Positions 25,062 to 33,775 of a stretch of DNA of 40,983 nucleotides are shown here, in pieces. A model generated the notes under the pieces. That model made no database searches, had not been told where the DNA came from, and saw nothing but the letters and a program-made list of their open reading frames with translations. Each line of letters starts with the position of its first letter. The first letter of the stretch is position 1. Origin of the DNA: a virus; IMG/VR virus record IMGVR_UViG_3300045242_000094, positions 1 to 40,983 of that record. The stretch is one strand, 5' to 3'. Position numbers and translations under genes: made by a program.

Positions 25062-25802
25062 ATGGCCGCACCTGTCATTATTCCAGAGCTGACTTTCGTT
25101 GATGCCGATGGACACCCGTATGCCGGCGGTTCGCTGGCAACGTACATCGTTGGCACCAGCACGCCCAAGGCAACCTGGATCGATCCTGACGGCTCGGCGC
25201 TGCAGACCAACCCGGCGATCCTCGATGCGGCGGGCCGCTGCCTGATGTGGGGGGACGGCGATTATCGCCTCGTCCTACGTGACGCCGTCGGCAATTTGAT
25301 ATGGGATCAACCAGCGACGACGTTGGTATCTGCTGCCATGGCCCCCGTAGTCGCGGCGCCCACGATCGCGGACGCGGTCGAGCTGCTCGGCATCAACGAC
25401 CTGATCGCCACCGAGGCTGCCGATCGCGCGGCGGCCGACAGCACCGAGCAGACCGCACGCATCGCCGCCGACACCACGCTGACCAACAACCTGGCGGCCG
25501 AGGTCACGCGGGCGGAAGCAGCCGAGGCTGATCTGCAGACCCAGATCGATGCGATACCCGGCGGTGGGGGCGCCCTTGTGCAGGGCGGCCAGGGCAACGC
25601 CAGCAGCGGCCATGTCCGCATCACCTTCCCGACCCCCTACACGACGTGCCAATCGTGCGTCGCGGTTGCTGACGGGACCGGCTACACCTCGATCGCGATC
25701 CTGCTGAGCTTCGATAACACCGGCGCGGACATTTACGTTGTGACGAGCACGAATAGCCCGGCGGCGTGCGACGTTGACTGGATCGCGGTGGGCATCGCCT
25801 GA
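25062..25802 (+). CDS. Tail fibre/tailspike-type protein
   Basis: 246 residues from ATG 25062. The N-terminus (PELTFVDADGHPYAGGSLATYIVGTSTPKATWIDPDGSALQTNPAILDAAGRCLMWGDGDYRLVLRDAVGNLIWDQPA) is the particle-attachment domain common to phage tail fibres and spikes. A helical coiled-coil segment follows (IATEAADRAAADSTEQTARIAADTTLTNNLAAEVTRAEAAEADLQTQID), then a short C-terminal beta domain of about 75 residues. It overlaps the next gene as TGATG. Confidence 0.75.
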   Translation: MAAPVIIPELTFVDADGHPYAGGSLATYIVGTSTPKATWIDPDGSALQTNPAILDAAGRCLMWGDGDYRLVLRDAVGNLIWDQPATTLVSAAMAPVVAAPTIADAVELLGINDLIATEAADRAAADSTEQTARIAADTTLTNNLAAEVTRAEAAEADLQTQIDAIPGGGGALVQGGQGNASSGHVRITFPTPYTTCQSCVAVADGTGYTSIAILLSFDNTGADIYVVTSTNSPAACDVDWIAVGIA

Positions 25803-26305
25803 TGTCGGGCGGCGCCGTCACCGCTGCCTTCCCGAGCGGCCCGCTACTCGAGGCGGATGGCAGCCTGTCGAGCGCCTGGCGCGGGTTTTTCTTGGCGCTG
25901 TACAACCGCACCGGGGCTGGCACAGGCACGCCCGCCGGGGTCACGCAGGCGGCGCTGGATGCCGAGACGGCAGCGCGTATCGCCGGCGACCACAACCTGC
26001 AGGTCCAGATCGACGCGATCACGGGGGCGACGAGCAATATCGTCACCATGCAGCGTGGTGTCGGCGCGTCTGACAGCGCTGCGATGGTCAACGTGACGCT
26101 GCCTCGAGCCTACACAATCCGCACGCTGTCATTCGCCTGCGACGGCAATCCGACAGAGCCGACTGCGTACTTCAACATCGACGTGGCCGGGGGCGCGATC
26201 ACCACCACGAATGTGATCGGCAAGCTGTCGAAGCTTGATATATCGAGCGGCACCATCATCGATCTGGCGGGGGTCAACTTCACTTGGTATGCGACGGGGG
26301 TTTGA
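25802..26305 (+). CDS. Short fibre-associated protein
   Basis: 167 residues from ATG 25802. It repeats in short form the design of the previous gene: a leader (AFPSGPLLEADGSLSSAWRGFFLALYNRTG), a coiled-coil stretch (QAALDAETAARIAGDHNLQVQIDAIT) and a C-terminal beta domain. Probably a tail accessory or fibre-tip protein; no enzymatic motif is visible. Coupled to both neighbours by TGATG overlaps. Confidence 0.6.
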   Translation: MSGGAVTAAFPSGPLLEADGSLSSAWRGFFLALYNRTGAGTGTPAGVTQAALDAETAARIAGDHNLQVQIDAITGATSNIVTMQRGVGASDSAAMVNVTLPRAYTIRTLSFACDGNPTEPTAYFNIDVAGGAITTTNVIGKLSKLDISSGTIIDLAGVNFTWYATGV

Positions 26306-27351
26306 TGCCGCCGTTCGTCGTGTTCGCGTTACCCCGAAGCAGATCGAAGTGGCTGTCCGCATTCCTCACCTACGGCGACTGGATCTGCGGTCACGACGAG
26401 ATCCGTCATTGCAGCTCGCTGGACGACGTGAGCGCCTGGCTGTCGCAACCGTGCGCCGGCAGCGTTGAAACCGCTGCAGCCCCGTTCTGGCGCCTGCTAC
26501 GGCCCGATGTGCGGGTGGTCACACTCAGGCGCCCGGTGGCCGACGTGGTGGCGTCCTACGAACGAGCCGGGGTAGCGTTCGATGCCGCGGTGATGACACG
26601 CATCATCGAGCAGCTGGAGCGCAAGCTGGACCAGATCGAGGCGCGGCGAGCGGGCGTGCTGGCGACGACGTACGACGAGCTCGGCACTGAAGCGGGCTGC
26701 GCGCGGGTATTCGAGCATTGCCTGCAGGCACCACACGATCATGCATGGTGGGCAGCGGTTTCGCCGCTCAACATCCAGATCAACCAAGCGCACATGCTGC
26801 GGCATTTCATCGCGCGCAAACCGCAGATCGATAAGCTGGCCAAGATCGCCAAGCATCGCTGCCTCGCCACCATGAAGCGGCAACCGCGCGAGGCTGACGG
26901 GGTGACGTTCCAGTGCGAGCCGTTCCGCGAGTTCTACCGCGACGCGCAGCCATTGTTCGCTGAGCATCTGGTGCAGACTGGGCAATCACCGGATGACCAC
27001 GCACGCAAGAACGTGCCTTTGTTGGAACGGCTGGATGACGATGGGTGCCTGCATGTGTTCACCGGACGCAGCAACGGTCGGATGTTCTCGTATCTGCTAT
27101 CGGTTATCGCGCCATCGCTCGACTCGCCGACTGAAATGCTGGCTGAGCAGACAATCTTTTTCGCTGATCCGTCCTGGCCCGGCCTGGGCATGAAAACACA
27201 GCGCGCGGCGATTGCCGATCTCCGGGAGCGTGGTGTCAACCGTGTTCTTATGCGGGCCGGGCGTCGTGGCAGCGGTCCTCGCCTCGGGGCGCTGTTTCGC
27301 AGGTTAGGAGCGGAGCCGTTTGGCGATCTGTATAATCTATCACTGGATTGA
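26305..27351 (+). CDS. Sulfotransferase-like / GNAT acetyltransferase-like fusion
   Basis: 348 residues from ATG 26305. The N-terminal half looks like a P-loop sulfotransferase: FALPRSRSKWLSAFL with a PRSRSKW phosphosulfate-binding motif at 10-16, and VVTLRRPVADVVASYERAG matching the 3'-phosphate-binding strand-helix. The C-terminal half, from about residue 190, resembles a GNAT acetyltransferase (GRMFSYLLSVIAPSLDSPTEMLAEQTIFFADPSWPGLGMKTQRAAIADLRERGVNRVLMRAG). Together they could modify sugars or other small groups on virion or host surface molecules (inference). The last 104 bases overlap the leftward HNH gene on the other strand. Confidence 0.7.
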   Translation: MPPFVVFALPRSRSKWLSAFLTYGDWICGHDEIRHCSSLDDVSAWLSQPCAGSVETAAAPFWRLLRPDVRVVTLRRPVADVVASYERAGVAFDAAVMTRIIEQLERKLDQIEARRAGVLATTYDELGTEAGCARVFEHCLQAPHDHAWWAAVSPLNIQINQAHMLRHFIARKPQIDKLAKIAKHRCLATMKRQPREADGVTFQCEPFREFYRDAQPLFAEHLVQTGQSPDDHARKNVPLLERLDDDGCLHVFTGRSNGRMFSYLLSVIAPSLDSPTEMLAEQTIFFADPSWPGLGMKTQRAAIADLRERGVNRVLMRAGRRGSGPRLGALFRRLGAEPFGDLYNLSLD

Positions 27352-27976
27352 GCATGTGCCGCCGGTTAACCGGTTCCAATGCGGATTGAATGGTTTGGCC
27401 TGCCGCAAGCCGTGCGCGGATCGTGGTCAGTCCTAGGCCTGTCCATTTGCTCCAGTCGCTAAGTGAGCCTAGCCGTCCACCATAAGAAATGAGACGGACC
27501 TGGCTTGTGTTGAGAGCTTGTTCCTTTGATGTTGCCCAACGGCAGTTGGCTTTACAATACGGACCGTCGTTGTCGATGCGGTCTAACGTGCGGCCGGGAG
27601 GGCGCTCTCCCATATCAGAGATAAATCTCTCCAGTCCGTCTGGCCCTCGCCATCCAGCGCTAACGCTAATCCCGCGTCCGCCGTATCGGTGATATGTAGG
27701 GGATGTTGGGTCGAAACACCGGTCAATCATCGCGACCCAGGTGTTATAGAGGGGATGGGAAGTCATCCCGTGAGTAAGCAACTTATCCCTTACCAGGCAG
27801 CCGCAGGATGTAGCGCCGCCTCGCTTAAGCACAGAGCTGACGACCTTATGGGGGTTGCCGCACGTGCATCGGCATAGAAAGTTGGCTTGGTTCTTATATT
27901 TGTTTGGGAATACCCTTCGGATGACTGTCAAACGACCAAAGGTAAGGCCGATGAGGTTTAAAGCCGGACGACCCAA
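27248..27976 (-). CDS. HNH/AP2-type homing endonuclease, leftward
   Basis: 242 residues read leftward from a TTG start at 27976, supported by GGGAG eight bases upstream and by the typical MGRPALNLIGLTFGRLTVI opening. A Cys-rich zinc region (CRCTCGNPHKVVSSVLKRGGATSCGC) precedes the endonuclease core (HPLYNTWVAMIDRCFDPTSPTYHRYGGRGISVSAGWRG ... GRTLDRIDNDGPYCKANCRWATSKEQALNTS). A C-terminal HTH-like part follows. The final 33 codons run antisense through the end of the sulfotransferase-GNAT gene. It separates the tail genes from the ejection-protein genes. Confidence 0.8.
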   Translation of the reverse strand: MGRPALNLIGLTFGRLTVIRRVFPNKYKNQANFLCRCTCGNPHKVVSSVLKRGGATSCGCLVRDKLLTHGMTSHPLYNTWVAMIDRCFDPTSPTYHRYGGRGISVSAGWRGPDGLERFISDMGERPPGRTLDRIDNDGPYCKANCRWATSKEQALNTSQVRLISYGGRLGSLSDWSKWTGLGLTTIRARLAAGQTIQSALEPVNRRHMLNPVIDYTDRQTAPLLTCETAPRGEDRCHDARPA

Positions 27977-28048
27977 GGCTAAGGCTCCCTTTGCTGGGTT
28001 TCAGTATACAGCATTAGCCCCAGCGGTTCTACGGCAGGGGAGGCGATA

Positions 28049-28897
28049 ATGGGCCTTGGAGCAGTAGCCGCCGCGACGGTTGGCGCGAGCGTCATCGGTG
28101 CGGGCGCATCGCTGTATGGCAGTAGCCAGGCGTCGAAGAGCGCGAAGGATGCTGCCAATTTACAGGCGCAGCAGTTCGGCGTCACGCGCGGCGATCTGTT
28201 GCCATACAACACCACCGGGCAGAACGCGCTCGAGGGCGCCTACAACCTAGCGGCCGGCAGTCGGACAGGCGGCGGCCCCGACTATGTGAGCATGGCCCAG
28301 GGCATGATGCCGGGGCAGATGACGCAGGCCGAACTCGAGGACACGCCAGGCTATCGGTTCACCCGCGCGCAGGGGCTCAAAGCGGTGCAGGGCGCCACAG
28401 CGGCGCGGGGCCTCGGTGTCAGTGGCGCGAGCCTCAAAGGGGCTGGGGACTACGCGACCGGGCTGGCCGACAAAACGTACTTGGATCAATTCAATATCGG
28501 GCAGCAGAGATTTGGCGACGTGCTAAATTTGAACACCGCGCAGCAGGGCAACCTGCAGGCGCAATTCAAACGGTTGAGCGACCTGTCGACGATCGGTGAG
28601 AGCGCGGCGGCTGGAACCGGTGTGGCGGGCACCAGCGCTGCGGCGACCGGCGGCAACTATCTCAACCAGGCGGGGCTGGCATCGGCCGCCGGCACCACCG
28701 GGGTGAGCAACGCAGTGGCTGGCGGGGCGAACAACTATCTCGCTTACAATGCGCTCAATCGATATCTGAACCCCAGCACCACGACGGGATACGGTACCAG
28801 CGCGGCGGGCACGCCTGGTATCAGTGCGTCGGGCAATCCTGTGATGACCGGATACGCGCCGTCCGTGACGGAAGCCCAGATCCGCGCCGGTTACTGA
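28049..28897 (+). CDS. DNA ejection protein (P22 gp7-like)
   Basis: 282 residues from ATG 28049 with a strong AGGGGAGG site. It starts with a small-residue hydrophobic segment (VAAATVGASVIGAGASLYGSSQASKSAKDAANLQAQQF), typical of internal podovirus proteins. The conserved middle is TPGYRFTRAQGLKAVQGATAARGLGVSGASLKGAGDYATGLADKTYLDQFNIGQQRFGDVLNLNTAQQ, and the C-terminus is Gly/Ala/Ser-rich. Such proteins are packaged in the head and ejected to build the channel through the envelope. Confidence 0.8.
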   Translation: MGLGAVAAATVGASVIGAGASLYGSSQASKSAKDAANLQAQQFGVTRGDLLPYNTTGQNALEGAYNLAAGSRTGGGPDYVSMAQGMMPGQMTQAELEDTPGYRFTRAQGLKAVQGATAARGLGVSGASLKGAGDYATGLADKTYLDQFNIGQQRFGDVLNLNTAQQGNLQAQFKRLSDLSTIGESAAAGTGVAGTSAAATGGNYLNQAGLASAAGTTGVSNAVAGGANNYLAYNALNRYLNPSTTTGYGTSAAGTPGISASGNPVMTGYAPSVTEAQIRAGY

Positions 28898-28912
28898 TAG
28901 GAACACCGCGCC

Positions 28913-30496
28913 ATGGCCGACGACCTCAACAGCCTGCTGCAGGCACAGCACGCATCCACGGTGCTGTCGGGCATCATGAACCCGGCGCAAGTCAACCCGC
29001 TGGCGGCGCTCAACAGCGCGACGCAGACGGCTGGCGGCATCTACGATCTGCGGCAGAAGCAGGCCGTCGAGGCGGCGGGGCAGGCGTTCCAGGCCTCGAT
29101 CGATCCAGAGACGGGGATGCCACGGCAGTCGGTGCTGATGCAGAACCTGGCGAAAGACCCGCGAGCAGCGATGGCAGCGCAGTCGAGCGCACAGGCTGGA
29201 CAGACGCTCGATGTCGCGGCCTACAACCAACATAGCGCTCGGCTTGGCCGAGGGGCCGATGCGCTCGGCAACCTGATCGGCAGCTATCCTGGCGGCATAC
29301 CTGGCGACGCGTTCCGCACTGCGATCCAGCAGGAAGTCGCCACCGGGCTATTGACGCCCGCCGATGCTGCGCAGCTCACCGGGCTGGTGACCGACGACCC
29401 GAAGAAGAATTCGCTGGTCGCCACGCAGCTCTACACGCACAACATGAACACGCAGCAGCAGCTCGAGCAGATGTACGGGAAGCCGATCACCCAGACCGGA
29501 CCCGGCGGCGTCACCATTGGCGGCGTGCAGAACCCAAGGACCGGCGCGGTGACCGGGCCTGCTGCCCAACCCGGACTGCCACAGGGTCTGTCGGCAGAAA
29601 GCACGGCGGCCTATCAGCAATGGCTAAAGGGCGCGAGGGATTATCCTGACCCAGCCAACCCCACCGTGACGAAGCACGGCACCAATGAGACATTCCTCCG
29701 AGACTCCGGCACACCTGAGCAATTCATCTACCCCGGCGGCGCCCCCGCTACACCAGGCACGCAACCCTCGCCACTCGGAACCGGCCGGCCGCCGGCGACG
29801 CTGCTCAACCCAAACAAACCAACGACCACATCGGCACCAGTAGCCGTGCCATCGCCTGCGGGAACAGGGATCAGTGGCCCGACGCCGGCGCAAACAGCGA
29901 CAGCGAAAGCGACTGAGGAACAGGGCAGGCTCGGGCCGCCAGAGTTCCAAGCGCGGGCAGCGGAGGACACTCAGGCGCAGAACCAACAGGCGGTTCTCGG
30001 CAATATGCTAGCTGATACCTCGCAATTTACGACCGGGCCGCTCGCCGGCATTGTCGGCAAGGTGCGTAATATGGCAGGCAATCTCGGTCTCAACATCAAT
30101 ACGGAGGCACAGTCGGCAAAGGAAAGCTTCAACAAGCTGGCTGCCGGTCTGGCTAATGCGCAAGGCGCCGGGAGTGATCAGCGCATGGCTGTCAACATCT
30201 CCGCGAACCCGCATGAGGAGCTGTCGCCTGCAGGCGTCGATATGATCCTGCGCCAACTACAGGGGAACACCGATTTCATTCGGGCTCGCGCCAGTCTCGC
30301 CGCCAAATATCCCGACAAAGCAAACTACCCAGCCTTCCAGGAGAGCATCAAAGACCTCGATCCGCGTGTGTTCCAGTTGTCGCGTATGACCGGCCCGCAG
30401 CGGACGACCTATTGGAACAGCCTGGACGACACGGTGCAGAAGCAGCTCGGCGCCGCGATCAAGAGGGCCAAGGATATGGGCGTGCTCGGTGGCTGA
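28913..30496 (+). CDS. Second internal/ejection protein (gp20-like position)
   Basis: 527 residues from ATG 28913. The N-terminal 150 residues are Ala/Gln-rich helices (LLQAQHASTVLSGIMNPAQVNPLAALNSATQTAGGIYDLRQKQAVEAAGQAF). A Pro/Thr-rich low-complexity middle (about 200-330) follows, then a helical C-terminal domain (QNQQAVLGNMLADTSQFTTGPLAGIVGKVRNMAGNLGL ... AAIKRAKDMGVLGG). It lies between gp7-like and transglycosylase proteins, the gp20 place in the P22 ejection cassette. The assignment is mainly positional. Confidence 0.65.
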   Translation: MADDLNSLLQAQHASTVLSGIMNPAQVNPLAALNSATQTAGGIYDLRQKQAVEAAGQAFQASIDPETGMPRQSVLMQNLAKDPRAAMAAQSSAQAGQTLDVAAYNQHSARLGRGADALGNLIGSYPGGIPGDAFRTAIQQEVATGLLTPADAAQLTGLVTDDPKKNSLVATQLYTHNMNTQQQLEQMYGKPITQTGPGGVTIGGVQNPRTGAVTGPAAQPGLPQGLSAESTAAYQQWLKGARDYPDPANPTVTKHGTNETFLRDSGTPEQFIYPGGAPATPGTQPSPLGTGRPPATLLNPNKPTTTSAPVAVPSPAGTGISGPTPAQTATAKATEEQGRLGPPEFQARAAEDTQAQNQQAVLGNMLADTSQFTTGPLAGIVGKVRNMAGNLGLNINTEAQSAKESFNKLAAGLANAQGAGSDQRMAVNISANPHEELSPAGVDMILRQLQGNTDFIRARASLAAKYPDKANYPAFQESIKDLDPRVFQLSRMTGPQRTTYWNSLDDTVQKQLGAAIKRAKDMGVLGG

Positions 30497-32975
30497 TGTA
30501 ACGGCATATGATCCGGTCTTCGAAGCTGCCGGCAACGAGTGGAACGTCGACCCGCAGTTGCTCAAAGCTATTGCGACGCAGGAAAGCGGGGGCCGAACGG
30601 CTGCGGTATCGCCCAAGGGTGCGCAGGGGTTGATGCAGATCATGCCGGACACCCAGAAGTATCTCGGTATGACCGACCCAAATGACCCGGTGCAGTCGAT
30701 CTATGGCGCGGCGAAGTATCTGAGCGAGGGGTTGGACAAAGAGGGCACTCCCCAGGGCGCGCTGCTGTTCTACCACGGTGGCCCGGACTGGCGGCAGAAC
30801 TACGGTCCCGAGAGCGCGGCCTATGTGCCGGCGGTGACGAAACACTACCAGCGGCTGGGGCAGGTCAAGACAGCGCTGGCGGCCCCTGACCCGTCTACGG
30901 CTACCGATGCCACGCCGAGCGGCGCGTCGGCTCCAGCAGTCTCCACAGGCGCGGGAAAGACCATGGCAAGCAGCGACCCCCTGAGCCTGCTCCCGCCGGC
31001 GCCTAAGCCAACGGCTGGTGGGCCTGCGACCGCTTCGCCTGACGATCCGCTAAGCCTGCTGCCGCCAGCGCCGAAGCCGACAGGGACGACGGCAACCGTG
31101 CAGGCGGCTCAGCCTGGCGGCTTAGTCAAGAACATCGCGGCCGGCGAGCTTGAGGGCGTCGGCGGGACCATCAACGCTTTGACCAACCCATCAGGCAATC
31201 TGATCGGCAAGCCGCTGGCAACGGCCATCGTGTTCGCGCACGACGCTCTGGCTCCAGTGTTCGGCTATGAGCGGTTTCCCGACGATGTCCGTAATGCACT
31301 ACTCAACGACACGGTGCCCCAGCCAGGGACGCGAGCAATCGAGGCGATTGGCGGCGTTGTCGGCGCGAAGCCATCGGACGTGCAGGCTACGACGCCGACC
31401 GAACAATATGGTCGGACTGCCGCGAGTGGTGCGACGATGGGCGCTCTGATGGGGCCAGGGGTGATCGGGCCAATCGTCGGCGCCTCGGGTGCGGTCACTG
31501 GAAAGGCAGCAGGAGAAGCCGCCCCACCATGGGCGGCACCAGCCGCTGAGTTGGCAGGGAATGTGCTCGGCGGCGCTGCTGCCGTGCCGGTGGTGGCTGG
31601 TGTCAGGGCAGGCACCAACGCGCTGTCGGGAGGTGTCTCGCGCTTTGTCGATGCGCCTGGCGTGCCAGAGCCGAACCGAGCACCGGCGGCTGGCGGCCCG
31701 GTAGCTGAAGGCGCCCCACGGCCAGCGGCGCCCGAGAGCGATGGCGTAGGAGGGGCAGCTGGAGCACAGGTCACACCATCCTATGAAGCCATCCATACAC
31801 CGGCAGAAGAGGCTGCATACCGCGCGAACGCTGAAGGCAAGAAGCTGATCGAGGGCCAGAAAATAGGCGAGCCGGATCTCAACCAATACATTCCTGGCGA
31901 GACCGCCAACAACGCGGAACGGGAGCAAACCGCCAAAGCGGCGCGGGAGCTGAAGGAGCTCGGCATCCGTGTGCCCGAGGCGTCGCAACTGGATAAAGAA
32001 GCGGCCGAGAGCAACAACACCGCGCGCGTCATCTACGCGGAAAACACCGCGAAGGGGCCAGTCGAGATCGCCAACCGCCGAACGCAGCGGGAAACCGATA
32101 TCAAGGCCGACAAGGCTCGGGTGTTCGCCCCGGATAACGTCACAGGCCCGGTCGATTTTGCGCCTGTCATTAAGCAAATGGAGGCGGCACTAAAGGAGCC
32201 GGAAAACCGCCAGAACAGCGCCTTGCAAAGTGTCTACCGCGAACAACTGGAGCGGATCAAAACAGCGAACATTGAAGATCCGGCCGAGGCGTGGGGGCTT
32301 CGCCGGGATCTCGACCGACTGACCGACAAGAGGATGGCGGCGAAAGATCCTAACCTGCACTATGTGGCGCATCACCTGGATGATGTCGCCAATCTGATCG
32401 ACACCCAGAATAAGCAGGTGGCGCCAGGCTATAGTGACATGCTAGCGAAGTATAAGGAGCACTCGCGGGCGATCAGTGAAATGGAAGTGTTGCAGGGGGC
32501 GTTGAAAAATCTACGTGGCCCCGGGCAAAAGATGACCTACAACGATTTCCAGCGGTTTATGAAGAATGTAGTCGACAGCAGGATGACGCCATCGACTGAC
32601 CTAAACGCATTCAAGACAATCTCTGAAGAGAACATGCAGCGGCTATGGAACATCCGCGACAGCTTGCGGCGCACGGCTAGTGCTAAGGAACTTGCCAGTG
32701 CGGCCGGGTCCGACACGATGCCGAACATCATCGACGCGCTCAAGGGCATCGGGAAAATGGGCGGCACCGCTGCGCTGCACGCTTACGTTGGTGCGCATCT
32801 TGGCCCAGGCGGTAATCTGGCGTTGCAGTCGCTCGGCGCGCTTGGCAAGAGCCTGAACGACCGAAGGACGATCCGCCGAGCTACGGAGCAGATGAACCGA
32901 CTATTGCGCCCATCTGAGCCATTGCGCGTGCCGCCTGGGCAGGAGAACCCGCTGACAGGGGCGCCGCCGCCCTAA
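30489..32975 (+). CDS. Large ejection protein with lytic transglycosylase domain (gp16-like)
   Basis: 828 residues from GTG 30489, overlapping the previous stop by 8 bases. Residues 10 to about 115 are an SLT-type lytic transglycosylase: AIATQESGGRTAAVSPKGAQGLMQIMPDTQKYLGM, with catalytic Glu at 32, and ALLFYHGGPDWRQNYGPESAAYV. Two copies of a DPLSLLPPAPKPT linker follow, then hydrophobic Gly/Ala segments (SGATMGALMGPGVIGPIVGASGAVTGKAAGEAAPPWAAPAAELAGNVLGGAAAVPVVAGV) that may enter the membrane, and a long helical C-terminal half. It would degrade peptidoglycan locally during DNA entry. Confidence 0.85.
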   Translation: MADVTAYDPVFEAAGNEWNVDPQLLKAIATQESGGRTAAVSPKGAQGLMQIMPDTQKYLGMTDPNDPVQSIYGAAKYLSEGLDKEGTPQGALLFYHGGPDWRQNYGPESAAYVPAVTKHYQRLGQVKTALAAPDPSTATDATPSGASAPAVSTGAGKTMASSDPLSLLPPAPKPTAGGPATASPDDPLSLLPPAPKPTGTTATVQAAQPGGLVKNIAAGELEGVGGTINALTNPSGNLIGKPLATAIVFAHDALAPVFGYERFPDDVRNALLNDTVPQPGTRAIEAIGGVVGAKPSDVQATTPTEQYGRTAASGATMGALMGPGVIGPIVGASGAVTGKAAGEAAPPWAAPAAELAGNVLGGAAAVPVVAGVRAGTNALSGGVSRFVDAPGVPEPNRAPAAGGPVAEGAPRPAAPESDGVGGAAGAQVTPSYEAIHTPAEEAAYRANAEGKKLIEGQKIGEPDLNQYIPGETANNAEREQTAKAARELKELGIRVPEASQLDKEAAESNNTARVIYAENTAKGPVEIANRRTQRETDIKADKARVFAPDNVTGPVDFAPVIKQMEAALKEPENRQNSALQSVYREQLERIKTANIEDPAEAWGLRRDLDRLTDKRMAAKDPNLHYVAHHLDDVANLIDTQNKQVAPGYSDMLAKYKEHSRAISEMEVLQGALKNLRGPGQKMTYNDFQRFMKNVVDSRMTPSTDLNAFKTISEENMQRLWNIRDSLRRTASAKELASAAGSDTMPNIIDALKGIGKMGGTAALHAYVGAHLGPGGNLALQSLGALGKSLNDRRTIRRATEQMNRLLRPSEPLRVPPGQENPLTGAPPP

Positions 32976-33124
32976 CGAAAGAATGGATGCGTGCGGTGGT
33001 ATTCCGCGTCACGCTCGCGTTGGCGCTTCCGCTGGATACGGCCACCCCACTTGCCGATAAGCCACGCGATCGCGCCGGCGATGCCAAAAACCCAGAACAG
33101 CGTCATCGCGAGGATGTACGGCAT
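32972..33124 (-). CDS. Small N-anchored membrane protein (last gene of leftward cassette)
   Basis: 50 residues read leftward from ATG at 33124, overlapping the previous stop as TGATG. Residues 3-24 form one membrane helix (YILAMTLFWVFGIAGAIAWLIG), followed by a very basic tail (KWGGRIQRKRQRERDAEYHRTHPFFR). The stop overlaps the stop of the rightward ejection gene. It could be a spanin- or holin-type protein, but nothing proves it. Confidence 0.6.
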   Translation of the reverse strand: MPYILAMTLFWVFGIAGAIAWLIGKWGGRIQRKRQRERDAEYHRTHPFFR

Positions 33125-33216
33125 CAGTGCGCCCACCCGAATGCCGCGAGCAGCTCTGGCAGCCGCGCGACGATCGCCGCCATCGCCTCGTAGACCTCTG
33201 AGATCATCGTGGTCAT
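33124..33216 (-). CDS. 30-residue helical peptide
   Basis: Read leftward from ATG at 33216, overlapping the previous stop as ATGA; its own stop overlaps the next start. The peptide MTTMISEVYEAMAAIVARLPELLAAFGWAH is one amphipathic helix. The double overlap in a compact operon is the main support for translation. Confidence 0.5.
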   Translation of the reverse strand: MTTMISEVYEAMAAIVARLPELLAAFGWAH

Positions 33217-33461
33217 CACGCCCCGCCCTCCAGCTTGTCGAGCCGGTCCTCGGTGGTGCGGATGCGTTTCAGCAGGGGCGCCTCGATCGCACCCAGCACG
33301 GTGCCGGGTAGTTTCAGCACCATGTCCCGCGTGACGCTGTGCTCCGAGCGTAGGTCGCGGACCTCGCCCTCTATCATGGTCAGCCGATTGAGCACGCGCT
33401 CGTGCTGGTCGTTCATCAGCTTGATTACGTCGCGGATCGTCGGCTCTGGTGTGTCGCTCAT
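33216..33461 (-). CDS. Small coiled-coil protein of leftward cassette
   Basis: 81 residues read leftward from ATG at 33461, overlapping the stop of the gene before it as ATGA. The sequence is helical with heptads at both ends (IRDVIKLMNDQHERVLNRLTMIEGEVRDLRSEHSV ... LLKRIRTTEDRLDKLEGG). Function unknown. Confidence 0.7.
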   Translation of the reverse strand: MSDTPEPTIRDVIKLMNDQHERVLNRLTMIEGEVRDLRSEHSVTRDMVLKLPGTVLGAIEAPLLKRIRTTEDRLDKLEGGA

Positions 33462-33697
33462 GGCGTTCCCGCCAACTGGGCGAGCAGCTCGGTCTGCTGG
33501 CGCAGGATCAACCCGATACCGTTGAGGCTTTCCTCGATGCCGCCAATGCGCGCCTCGAGGGCACTAAAGCGGGCTTCCAGGGCTGACAGGCGCGCCGGCA
33601 ACGGCTCAACCAGCCCACGCAGCATGCGTTGCTCTGCCTGCACAGCAGTCAGGGTTCGCCTGATCCATCCCCATTCGATAGTATCATCAGTGGCCAT
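33458..33697 (-). CDS. Small coiled-coil protein heading the leftward cassette
   Basis: 79 residues read leftward from ATG at 33697 with AGGAAA upstream. The middle is a Leu/Ala heptad repeat (RLSALEARFSALEARIGGIEESLNGIGLILRQQTELLAQL). It heads four overlapping genes (33697 down to 32972). The cassette sits at the late-gene border and ends with a membrane protein, so a lysis or membrane role is possible (inference). Confidence 0.7.
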   Translation of the reverse strand: MATDDTIEWGWIRRTLTAVQAEQRMLRGLVEPLPARLSALEARFSALEARIGGIEESLNGIGLILRQQTELLAQLAGTP

Positions 33698-33725
33698 GAT
33701 CGTACTTTCCTACGGTCTGGTGTTT

Positions 33726-33756
33726 GGGCCGGGTGGTGTTCGCGCACCCCCGGCCC
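33726..33756. terminator. Hairpin between RecT-like gene and small-gene cassette
   Basis: GGGCCGGG (33726-33733) pairs with CCCGGCCC (33749-33756), with further G-T-G/C-A-C pairing inside. It lies just after the RecT-like stop in the leftward direction and could separate the recombination operon from the four-gene cassette. No T-run follows on the leftward strand; on the rightward strand GTTTCGTTT follows. Confidence 0.6.
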
Positions 33757-33775
33757 GTTTCGTTTACAGCGTCCG

